Shown here one piece after another: positions 16,530-24,257 of a DNA stretch of 64,000 nt; the stretch's first letter is position 1; every line of letters starts with the position of its first letter. This DNA is from Nonomuraea sediminis (GTDB lineage: Bacteria > Actinomycetota > Actinomycetes > Streptosporangiales > Streptosporangiaceae): the NCBI RefSeq assembly GCF_018531495.1, contig NZ_JAHDTI010000003.1:186001-250000 (forward strand). The letters run 5' to 3'. The notes beneath the pieces were generated by a model. That model made no database searches. It was not told the DNA's origin and was given only the letters and a program-made list of their open reading frames with translations. Both the position numbers and the translations under genes were made by a program.

Positions 16530-18203
16530 TCAGTCGGACTTCTGCGCCTCCTCCGGCTCCTCGATCGCCGGCACCTCACGCGGGTAGTGCAGGTCGAAGG
16601 CCGGCCGTTCGGAGCGGATGGGCGGGATGGTCAGGAAGTTGTGCCGCGGCGGCGGGCAGGAGGTCGCCCACTCCAGCGAGTTGCAGTATCCCCAGGGGTC
16701 GTCGAGCGTGACCTTGGGCGCCTTGCGGGCGGTCTTCCAGACGTTGTAGAGGAACGGCAGCGTGGACAGGCCGAGCAGGAACGCCCCCGCGGAGGAGAGC
16801 TCGTTCAGCGAGGTGAACCCGTCGGCCGGGCTGTAGTCGGCGTACCGCCGGGGCATGCCCAGCATCCCCAGCCAGTGCTGCACCAGGAACGTGGTGTGGA
16901 AGCCGATGAACAGCGTCCAGAAGTGCAGCTTGCCCAGCCGGTCGTCGAGCATCCGCCCGGTCATCTTGGGCCACCAGAAGTAGAACCCGGAGAACATGGC
17001 GAACACCACGGTGCCGAACACCACGTAGTGGAAGTGCGCCACCACGAAGTAGCTGTCGCTGATGTGGAAGTCCAGCGGCGGCGAGGCCAGGATGACGCCG
17101 GTGAGCCCGCCGAGCAGGAAGGTGATCAGGAACCCGATCGCGAACAGCATCGGCGTCTCGAAGCTGAGGTGGCCGCGCCACATCGTGCCGACCCAGTTGA
17201 AGAACTTCACCCCGGTCGGCACCGCGATCAGGAACGTCATGAACGAGAAGAACGGCAGCAGCACCTGACCGGTGGCGAACATGTGGTGCGCCCACACGGT
17301 CATCGACAGCCCCGCGATGGAGATCGTCGCGCCGACCAGCCCCATGTAGCCGAAGATGGGCTTGCGGCTGAAGACCGGGATCACCTCGGTGATGATCCCG
17401 AAGAACGGCAACGCGATGATGTAGACCTCGGGATGGCCGAAGAACCAGAACAGGTGCTGCCAGAGCATCGCCCCGCCGTTGGTCGACTCGAACACCTGCG
17501 TGCCCAGCTTGCGGTCGATCTCCAGCACCAGCAGCGCCGCCGCGAGCACCGGGAAGGCCATCAGCACGAGCATGCTGGTCAGCAGCGTGTTCCAGGTGAA
17601 CAGCGGCATCCGGAACATCGTCATGCCGGGGCAGCGCATGCAGATGATCGTGGTGATGAAGTTCACCGAGCCCAGGATCGTGCCGAGACCTGACAGCGCC
17701 AGCCCCATGATCCACAGATCGCCGCCGATGCCCGGGCTGTAGACGGGCGAGTTCAGCGGCGCGTAGGCGAACCAGCCGAAGTCGGCGGCGCCGCCCGGCG
17801 TGGCGAACCCGAACAGCACGATCATCCCGCCGAACAGGAACAGCCAGTACGCCACCGCGTTCAGCCGCGGGAAGGCCACGTCGGGCGCGCCGATCTGCAG
17901 CGGCATGACGACGTTGGCGAACCCGGCGAACAGCGGCGTGGCGAACAGCAGCAGCATCACGGTGCCGTGGATGGTGAACAGCTGGTTGTACTCCTGCTGG
18001 GAGACCAGCTGCAGCCCCGGCTGGGCTAGTTCGGCCCGGATGACCATGGCCATGACGCCCGCGATCAGGAAGAACACGAACGAAGTGATCAGGTACAGGT
18101 ATCCGATGACCTTGTGGTCGGTCGTCGACATCCAGGACACGATGATGGTGCCGGTCCTGCGGCGCCTGACCTGCTCGAACGACGTCTCGCGAACGGTCGT
18201 CAC
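16530..18203 (-). CDS. ctaD: Cytochrome c oxidase subunit I (aa3 type)
   Basis: Catalytic subunit of the terminal oxidase, with twelve membrane helices and 557 aa. [11 protein letters not shown] carries the first low-spin heme ligand. The CuB/heme a3 region is [14 protein letters not shown], with the His-Tyr cross-link residues. HHMFATGQ and [11 protein letters not shown] follow with the remaining CuB and heme histidines. The start ATACTTC-side ATG gives [15 protein letters not shown], the usual actinobacterial N-terminus (GTG/ATG choice not critical). No ctaC or ctaE is next to it, which is common for actinobacterial ctaD. A small GC hairpin lies after its stop. Confidence 0.96.
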   Translation of the reverse strand: MTTVRETSFEQVRRRRTGTIIVSWMSTTDHKVIGYLYLITSFVFFLIAGVMAMVIRAELAQPGLQLVSQQEYNQLFTIHGTVMLLLFATPLFAGFANVVMPLQIGAPDVAFPRLNAVAYWLFLFGGMIVLFGFATPGGAADFGWFAYAPLNSPVYSPGIGGDLWIMGLALSGLGTILGSVNFITTIICMRCPGMTMFRMPLFTWNTLLTSMLVLMAFPVLAAALLVLEIDRKLGTQVFESTNGGAMLWQHLFWFFGHPEVYIIALPFFGIITEVIPVFSRKPIFGYMGLVGATISIAGLSMTVWAHHMFATGQVLLPFFSFMTFLIAVPTGVKFFNWVGTMWRGHLSFETPMLFAIGFLITFLLGGLTGVILASPPLDFHISDSYFVVAHFHYVVFGTVVFAMFSGFYFWWPKMTGRMLDDRLGKLHFWTLFIGFHTTFLVQHWLGMLGMPRRYADYSPADGFTSLNELSSAGAFLLGLSTLPFLYNVWKTARKAPKVTLDDPWGYCNSLEWATSCPPPRHNFLTIPPIRSERPAFDLHYPREVPAIEEPEEAQKSD

Positions 18204-18300
18204 GGCTGCTCCCCTCCACCCCGGAGTGTTGCGTGCCTCGATCCCACCATTGCACAGCTCCGATCGCCCTACGTGAAGCCGTATAACGGAAAATCTCCCT

Positions 18301-18317
18301 TGTCCACATGGTGGACA
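18301..18317. promoter_or_regulatory. Perfect inverted repeat TGTCCAC-ATG-GTGGACA
   Basis: Two 7-bp arms with a 3-bp centre lie between the divergent ctaD and aminotransferase genes, 61 bases before the aminotransferase start. A TATCCT hexamer at 18345-18350 may be its -10. The symmetric, compact dyad is typical of a GntR- or TetR-type operator. Confidence 0.4.
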
Positions 18318-18378
18318 TCGGCCCGGGCGGCCACCCCCGTCTCCTATCCTCGGTGTTTCACCGATCGGAGGAGATTTC

Positions 18379-19581
18379 GTGAGTGCTCAGCGTGACTACG
18401 CCGCCCTCGTCCAGCAGGGACTCAAGCTTGACCTGACTCGGGGCAAGCCTTCGTCACGCCAGCTCGACCTCTCCAATGACATGCTCAAACTTCCGGCGTC
18501 TTACACCTGCTCCGACGGCACCGATGGGCGCAACTACGGAAACCTGCAGGGACTGGCCGAGCTGCGGGAGCTGTTCGGGCCGCTGCTGCAGGTGCCGGCC
18601 GGGCAGCTGGTGGTGGGGGGAAACTCCTCGCTGGCGATGATGCACGACACGATCGTGCACGCGCTGCTGACCAAGGTGCCGGGGGCCGAGCGGCGCTGGG
18701 TGGAGCAGGACGTGACGTTCCTGTGCCCGGTGCCCGGCTATGACCGGCATTTCACGATCTGCGAGCGGTTCGGGATCAAGATGGTGCCCGTGCCGATGGG
18801 GGCCGACGGGCCCGACATGGACGTCGTCGAGCGGCTCGTCGCCGAGGACGCCTCGGTCAAGGGCATCTGGTCCGTGCCGAAGTACAGCAACCCGTCCGGC
18901 GTCTCCTACAGCGACGAGGTCGTCCGCCGCCTGGCCTCGATGCCGGCCGCCGCCCCCGACTTCCGGATCTTCTGGGACAACGCCTACGCGGTGCACCACC
19001 TGACCGACACGCCCGACCAGCTCGCCGACCTGCTGGCCCTGTGCGAGCAGTACGGCAACGCCGACCGGACGTTCGTCTACGGCTCGACCTCGAAGGTCAC
19101 GATGGCGGGCAGCGGCGTGTCGTTCTTCGGCTCCTCGCCGGCCAACGTCGAGTGGTTCCTGGCCAACACCGCCAAGCAGTCGATCGGGCCCGACAAGATC
19201 AACCAGCTGCGGCACGTGGAGTTCCTGCGCGACGCCGACGGCGTGGCCGCGCACATGCGCAGGCACGCCGAGCTGATCTGGCCCAAGTTCGAGACCGTGG
19301 ACCGGCTGCTGACCAAGGAGCTGGGCGACCTGGCCACCTGGACGAGCCCGCGCGGCGGCTACTTCATCAGCCTGGAGGTGCCGAACGCCCGCGAGGTGGT
19401 GGCCAAGGCCAAGGCCGCGGGCATCGCGGTCACCCCGGCCGGCGCCACCCACCCCTACGGCGACGACCCGGCCGACCGCACGATCCGCCTGGCGCCCACC
19501 TACCCGGACCTCGAGGAGCTCGAGCAGGCCATCCGCGGCCTCATCACCTGTGTTCGGGTCGTCGCAGAAGAGCTTTCTTAG
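18379..19581 (+). CDS. Aspatate aminotransferase, Rv3722c type (PLP fold type I)
   Basis: PLP enzyme close to Mycobacterium tuberculosis Rv3722c, the main aspartate aminotransferase there. It shares LDLTRGKPS near the N-terminus, [34 protein letters not shown], the PLP-lysine segment [30 protein letters not shown] and GGYFISL. The GTG start has GGAGGAG at ideal distance. Expected role: transamination between oxaloacetate/glutamate and aspartate/2-oxoglutarate in the cytoplasm. The C-terminus ends in VRVVAEELS and stops exactly where repeat copy A begins, so the last few residues may have been altered by that element. Confidence 0.92.
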   Translation: MSAQRDYAALVQQGLKLDLTRGKPSSRQLDLSNDMLKLPASYTCSDGTDGRNYGNLQGLAELRELFGPLLQVPAGQLVVGGNSSLAMMHDTIVHALLTKVPGAERRWVEQDVTFLCPVPGYDRHFTICERFGIKMVPVPMGADGPDMDVVERLVAEDASVKGIWSVPKYSNPSGVSYSDEVVRRLASMPAAAPDFRIFWDNAYAVHHLTDTPDQLADLLALCEQYGNADRTFVYGSTSKVTMAGSGVSFFGSSPANVEWFLANTAKQSIGPDKINQLRHVEFLRDADGVAAHMRRHAELIWPKFETVDRLLTKELGDLATWTSPRGGYFISLEVPNAREVVAKAKAAGIAVTPAGATHPYGDDPADRTIRLAPTYPDLEELEQAIRGLITCVRVVAEELS

Positions 19582-19922
19582 GTACGGCGAGGCCGCCCCA
19601 TCGCCACCCGCCGCACTCCGGCCGGGCCCTGTCCAGGGGGACGATCCTCCGGCGATGCGGGGCTGGCCGCCGTTACGACGCACGGAACCCGCCTGGACGG
19701 GTCCCCAACCCACGACGCCCTCCCCGGCGCTTTCCCGCGCCGGGGTCGGCGAGTCGTGGGACGGCGGTTGTCCGGCGCAGGTACGGCGGGCCAGGGAGAC
19801 CGTGGTGCCCGCGTCCCGAAGCGGCGTGACGGCGGGCAAGCGGCACCGACTCGCCGCAAGCGCCGGTCGCGGGCCCTGAGCCGAAGTGCGGCGGGCGGCG
19901 GGTGGCGGCGGCCTGCCGTACA
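19582..19922. repeat. Inverted-terminal-repeat element, copy A (MITE-like)
   Basis: The ends are related inverted repeats. The left end begins GTACGGCGAGGCCGCCCC and ends in CCCGCCGCAC. The right end, read on the other strand, begins TGTACGGCAGGCCGCCGCC and ends in CGCCGCAC. Both ends match those of copy B near 54160-54352, in inverted orientation, and the match continues inward on one side through GGGCCCTGTCCAGG and CTCCGGCG. It is 341 bp, carries no recognisable gene and fills the whole space between two converging stop codons. A partial internal end (GTACGGCGGGCC, 19781-19792) suggests nesting or internal duplication. This covers the only long non-coding stretch here. Confidence 0.65.
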
Positions 19923-19933
19923 GCAGAAAGTTG

Positions 19934-20503
19934 TCAGTGGGGTCTGAAGCCGAAGATGTACTCGCGCATTTCCGCCGGCGGGAAAGCCATGCCGATGCCG
20001 GGCTCGAAAACTTGGTTGTCGCGGGTGCAGTAGTACAGGCCTTCCCAGACCAGTAGCGCCTTGTCCCTGGCGGGGCCCTCGGCCGCGTCACGCTTGCGGG
20101 CGCCGTACGAGCTGAGCACGAACAGCAGGCCGAGCCCCCAGAACAGGCCCGTCAGGCACAGCGGCGCGAGCAGCACCTCCGTCCAGGTCGTCTGCTTGCC
20201 CATCGCGATGACCAGCGACGACACCAGGTGTACCAGGGCGGCGCCTAACAGCATCAGGTACCCGGCGTTCCTGGTCGAGGCCGCGTAGTGGCGGGAGGGG
20301 AACGACAACCACACCGCCAGCTGCGTGCGGTGCATCACCTGTTTGGTGGCTCCGCCGAGCGACAGGGACGTCGGCAGGTCGGCGATCTCGCGCTCGCCGG
20401 GAGGCCTGACGCGTCCGATGCGGTACGTGGTCCCCGCTGCGACAACTCCCGGCACAGAGGCAACCTGGTCATCTTGCTTACAGACCGGGCACGTCACATC
20501 CAC
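19934..20503 (-). CDS. Zinc-ribbon membrane protein, unknown function
   Basis: A 189-aa protein starting with a half zinc-ribbon (VTCPVCKQDDQV). It then has a soluble segment, two hydrophobic helices (about residues 80-98 and 112-130) and a C-terminal part containing WEGLYYCTRDNQVFEPG. That last motif recurs in actinobacterial proteins of unknown function that resemble damage-response or surface-associated membrane proteins. The only other cysteine is in YYC, so a second metal half-site is not complete. Its stop abuts repeat copy A. It is divergent from the GlcD-like gene. I cannot assign a function. Confidence 0.75.
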   Translation of the reverse strand: MDVTCPVCKQDDQVASVPGVVAAGTTYRIGRVRPPGEREIADLPTSLSLGGATKQVMHRTQLAVWLSFPSRHYAASTRNAGYLMLLGAALVHLVSSLVIAMGKQTTWTEVLLAPLCLTGLFWGLGLLFVLSSYGARKRDAAEGPARDKALLVWEGLYYCTRDNQVFEPGIGMAFPPAEMREYIFGFRPH

Positions 20504-20517
20504 TTAGGCAGTCTGGC

Positions 20518-20548
20518 CTTAAGTAACAAGCGGTGCAAACCGTAGTGT
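20518..20548 (+). promoter_or_regulatory. Candidate leaderless promoter of the GlcD-like gene
   Basis: TTAAGT (20518-20523) and TAGTGT (20543-20548) are 19 bases apart, and the GTG start codon begins seven bases after the -10. That puts transcription at or next to the first codon, and no ribosome binding site is present. Confidence 0.4.
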
Positions 20549-20554
20549 TTACCT

Positions 20555-21910
20555 GTGATTGATGCCTTGGTGAACGCCTTGCCTGAAGGCCGCGTCGTGA
20601 CCGACCCCGACGTCATCGACTCCTACGCCCGTGACAGGACCTTTCTCGAGCCCGGCAAACCGCTCGGCGTCGTGCTCGCGACCAGCCGAGACGATGTCGT
20701 GACGACGCTGAAGTGGGCCAGCGAGCACCGGGTGCCCGTCGTGCCGCGCGGCGCGGGCACCGGCCTGGCCGGCGCCGCCACCGCGAGCGACGGGGCGATC
20801 ATCCTGTCGCTGGCCAAGATGACGGCGATCAAGGAGATCTCCCCCGACGACGAGCTCGCCGTGGTCGAGCCCGGCGTCATCAACGCCGACCTGGACAAGG
20901 CGGCCCGCGAGTACGGCCTGATGTACGCGCCGGACCCGTCCTCCTACGAGATCTCCACGATCGGCGGCAACCTGGCCACCAACGCGGGCGGGCTGCGCTG
21001 CGTGAAGTACGGCGTGACCCGCGACTCGGCGCTGGGCCTGGAGGTCGTGCTGGCCGACGGCCGCGTGCTGCAGACCGGGCGGCGCACGGTCAAGGGCGTG
21101 ACGGGTTACGACCTGACCGGGCTGTTCATCGGGTCCGAGGGCACGCTCGGGGTGATCACGTCGGCGACGGTACGGCTGCGCCGCGTGCCCGCCGTGGAGC
21201 CCGCCACGTTCGCGGCCGAGTTCGGCTCGCTGCGCGACGCGGGCGCCGCCGTGGCCGCCATCATGGCCGCCGGCTGCCAGCCCTCGCTGATGGAGCTGCT
21301 CGATCGCGCCACGCTCGAGGCCATCGACGACTGGCGCAACATCGGGCTCGAGCCGGACACCATGGCGATGCTGATCGGCCAATCCGACGCCTCCGACGCG
21401 CCCGAGGTGGCACAGCGCATGCAGGAGCTGTGCGAGGCCAACGGAGCGAGCTTCGTCGCGGTGTCCTCCTCGCCGCAGGAGACGGAGGAGCTGATCGGCA
21501 TCCGGCGGATGGCCTACCAGGCCAAGGAGCGCCTGGGCGCCTGCCTGGTCGAGGACGTCTGCGTGCCGCGCTCCAAGCTGCCCGAGATGATCACCGCGGT
21601 CGAGGAGGCCGCCCGCAGGCACTCGGTCAAGATCTGCACAGTGGCCCACGCCGGCGACGGCAACCTGCATCCCGTGTTCATCTTCGACCACGGCACGGTC
21701 GAGCCCCCGGCCGAGGTCTGGGCCGCCGCGGACGAGGTGTTCCGCCACGCGCTGGAGCTCGGCGGCACCCTGACGGGCGAGCACGGGGTGGGCCTGCTCA
21801 AGAAGCGCTGGCTGGCGCTGGAGTCGGGTCCGGTCGTCCAGGAGATCGAGCACGGGATCAAGGCCGTTTTCGATCCGCTGGGCATCCTCAACCCCGGAAA
21901 GGCGATCTGA
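20555..21910 (+). CDS. FAD-linked 2-hydroxyacid oxidase/dehydrogenase (GlcD-like)
   Basis: PCMH-type flavoprotein of the glycolate oxidase subunit D/D-lactate dehydrogenase family, 451 aa. The FAD pyrophosphate loop is PRGAGTGLAGAA (near residue 66). The second FAD motif is DPSSYEISTIGGNLATNAGG, and GSEGTLGVIT follows. The C-terminal FAD-oxidase domain ends with VAHAGDGNLHP and GEHGVGLLKK, the substrate/metal-binding motifs. It has no fused Fe-S domain, so it probably acts alone or passes electrons to an unlinked partner. The GTG has no Shine-Dalgarno but sits 6 bases after a TAGTGT hexamer, which suggests a leaderless mRNA. D-lactate or glycolate are likely substrates. Confidence 0.9.
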   Translation: MIDALVNALPEGRVVTDPDVIDSYARDRTFLEPGKPLGVVLATSRDDVVTTLKWASEHRVPVVPRGAGTGLAGAATASDGAIILSLAKMTAIKEISPDDELAVVEPGVINADLDKAAREYGLMYAPDPSSYEISTIGGNLATNAGGLRCVKYGVTRDSALGLEVVLADGRVLQTGRRTVKGVTGYDLTGLFIGSEGTLGVITSATVRLRRVPAVEPATFAAEFGSLRDAGAAVAAIMAAGCQPSLMELLDRATLEAIDDWRNIGLEPDTMAMLIGQSDASDAPEVAQRMQELCEANGASFVAVSSSPQETEELIGIRRMAYQAKERLGACLVEDVCVPRSKLPEMITAVEEAARRHSVKICTVAHAGDGNLHPVFIFDHGTVEPPAEVWAAADEVFRHALELGGTLTGEHGVGLLKKRWLALESGPVVQEIEHGIKAVFDPLGILNPGKAI

Positions 21911-22067
21911 GGGACTCGGTTGACCAAGACGTGACCTGGCTCCTGACCTGCGATGTCACGTGACCGGTTTGTCCAGAACATGAAAGATCTGTCAGGTCCG
22001 GAAGACGTAACAATGGCCACACTGGTAGCGTTTTGCCCCGCTTGTTCATGACAAAGGGGAGTCAGAC

Positions 22068-24248
22068 GTGGATCAGAACCAGCCGCTGGCGGCGGACGAC
22101 CCGCGGCGGCTGGGCGCCTACGACATCGTCGCCCGGCTCGGCGAGGGTGGTCAGGGCGTCGTTTACCTGGGCCGCGGCGAGACAGGGGACCAGGTCGCGA
22201 TCAAGCTGCTGCACCAGGCGCTGGTGGCCGACGCCGAGGCCAGGAGCAGGTTCCTGCGCGAGGTCGCCGTCGCCCAGCGGGTGGCCAGGTTCAGCACCGC
22301 CCCGGTGCTCCACGCCGACCTCGAGGGCAGCCGGCCGTACATCGTCAGCGAGTTCGTCCCCGGGCCGTCGCTGCGCGAGCTGGTGGTCAAGGAGGGTCCG
22401 CGCCGCGGCGCCGCGCTCGAGCGGATCGCGATCAGTACGGCTACCGCGCTGGCGGCCATCCACCGGGCCGGCATCCTGCACCGCGACTTCAAGCCCGCGA
22501 ACGTGCTGATGGGGCCCGAGGGTCCCGTCGTGATCGACTTCGGTATCGCGCGCGCCCTGGACGCGCCCGGCGCCACGGCCACGGGGATGGCCATGGGCAC
22601 CCCGTCCTACCTGGCTCCCGAGCAGCTCAGCGGGGACCCGGTGACGGAGGCGGCCGACGTGTTCGCCTGGGGCGTCACGATGGTCTTCGCGGCCACGGGC
22701 AAGCCCGCGTTCGGCGCCGACTCGATCCCCGTGGTGATGAACCGCATCCTCCACGAGGAGCCGCAGCTCGGCGGCATGGACGGCGTGCTGAGCGACCTGG
22801 TGGCGGCCTGCCTGTCGAAGGACCCCGCCCAGCGCCCCACGGCCGACGAACTCATCCTCCACCTGACCGGCCAGCCGGCCCCCACCATCTCGGGCCCCAA
22901 CCCCATCCCCCAGCCCGCTCCCGGCCCCCGGACCACCCCGGCTCCGCAGGGCGCTTCCGGCCCGCAGCCGGCCTTCGGCGGCCCTCAGCCCGGTCCCCAG
23001 GCCGCACCGGGGCCGTGGCACGGTCAGCCGCCGGTCACCGGCCCTCTGGGCATGCCCGCCGCCGCTGCCGCCGCGTCCCCTGGCCGGCCCGCGAACGCCC
23101 CCGCAGGCCAGGCTCCGAACGCCTCGGGCCCCGGCGCGCATGCCCCCGGAGCCCCGACCGGTCCCGGCCAATCTCCGAACGCTCCCGGCCCCAACACCCC
23201 GGGACCGAACGCCCAGGGCGCGAACCCGCAGGGACCGCAGGCGAAGGGTGCGGGTCAGCCCCCGTACGCCGGTGCGCCCGGGCAGCCGGGTGGCGGGCCG
23301 AACCTGTTCCAGCCCGGCTCAGGAGTCCCGCCCCAGCAGCCGAAGCCGCCGGCGGACGGCGCGGCGGTCAAGCAGCGCCGCGTCCTCACCCTGGCGCTGT
23401 CCGGCGCCGCGGCGGCCGCCCTGCTGGTCGTGGCTGGCGCCGTGGTGGTGAACGCCAACTCCCGCCCCACCCAGGTCGTGGCCGTGGGCGACGCCTCGCA
23501 GGCGACCCCCACGGACGGCTCGGGCGCCGGCCAGCCCGCGGACCCGCCCGTCGATCAGCCCACCACCGTGCCCACGGGCGACCCGCAGCCGGTGCCGACG
23601 CTGACGATCGAGCAGCCGGACCCCACCAAGACCAAGGAAAAGCACCTCAAGCAGCCGCCGATCCAGGTCACCGTCACCCAGGCCCCGGTTCCGACCACGG
23701 CCCCGCCGACGACGGCTCCCACGACGGCGAAGCCGACGCACAAGCCCACGCACAAGCCGAGTCAGAAGCCGAAGAACACCGACTCGACCGACCCCAACAC
23801 GGAGACCCCGCCGACGGTCACCGACGCCCCCCAGCCCACCAGCCCGACCAAGAGGCCGACCACCAGGCCCACGGTCAAGCCAACCACCACCGTCAAGCCG
23901 ACGACGAAGCCGACGACCGCCCCCAAGCCGAACCCGTACTCCGCCACCCAGGTGTGCGGCGCCGGTTTCAAGGTCATCGACTCGCACGCGCTGGGCAGCA
24001 GCGCCACCATCTACCTGCTGTACGGCAACGGCAAGAACTGCGTGGTGACGATGTCGCGCTTCGTCTACCCCAACAAGGTGTCGATGAACGCCACCCTGAA
24101 GGTCCAGAACGGCGGCAGCGGCGGCAACCCCGGCAGCTTCACCGCCTACGCGGGCCCGATCCGCCTGGCCGCGGTCAAGAAGTGCGTCCAGTGGGGCGGC
24201 TCCTGGAGCAACCTCAGCTGGACCTCCGGCTGGTCCCACTGCACCTGA
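22068..24248 (+). CDS. Receptor-type Ser/Thr protein kinase with extracellular C-terminal domain
   Basis: PknB-family (Hanks-type) transmembrane kinase, 726 aa. The kinase domain spans residues 15-270: glycine loop GEGGQG, ATP lysine K46, catalytic HRDFKPAN (D140), DFG (157-159) and APEQ. A Pro/Gly-rich linker (270-435) leads to one membrane helix (about 440-462). An extracellular Pro/Thr/Lys-rich stalk (PT, KPTHKPTHK units) follows. The last 100 residues form a globular domain with three cysteines and WGGSWSNLSWTSGWSHC at the end. No PASTA repeats are present, so the ligand differs from PknB. The GTG start follows AGGGGAG. It converges with the KAP gene after nine bases. Confidence 0.92.
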   Translation: MDQNQPLAADDPRRLGAYDIVARLGEGGQGVVYLGRGETGDQVAIKLLHQALVADAEARSRFLREVAVAQRVARFSTAPVLHADLEGSRPYIVSEFVPGPSLRELVVKEGPRRGAALERIAISTATALAAIHRAGILHRDFKPANVLMGPEGPVVIDFGIARALDAPGATATGMAMGTPSYLAPEQLSGDPVTEAADVFAWGVTMVFAATGKPAFGADSIPVVMNRILHEEPQLGGMDGVLSDLVAACLSKDPAQRPTADELILHLTGQPAPTISGPNPIPQPAPGPRTTPAPQGASGPQPAFGGPQPGPQAAPGPWHGQPPVTGPLGMPAAAAAASPGRPANAPAGQAPNASGPGAHAPGAPTGPGQSPNAPGPNTPGPNAQGANPQGPQAKGAGQPPYAGAPGQPGGGPNLFQPGSGVPPQQPKPPADGAAVKQRRVLTLALSGAAAAALLVVAGAVVVNANSRPTQVVAVGDASQATPTDGSGAGQPADPPVDQPTTVPTGDPQPVPTLTIEQPDPTKTKEKHLKQPPIQVTVTQAPVPTTAPPTTAPTTAKPTHKPTHKPSQKPKNTDSTDPNTETPPTVTDAPQPTSPTKRPTTRPTVKPTTTVKPTTKPTTAPKPNPYSATQVCGAGFKVIDSHALGSSATIYLLYGNGKNCVVTMSRFVYPNKVSMNATLKVQNGGSGGNPGSFTAYAGPIRLAAVKKCVQWGGSWSNLSWTSGWSHCT

Positions 24249-24257
24249 CCTGCGGGT

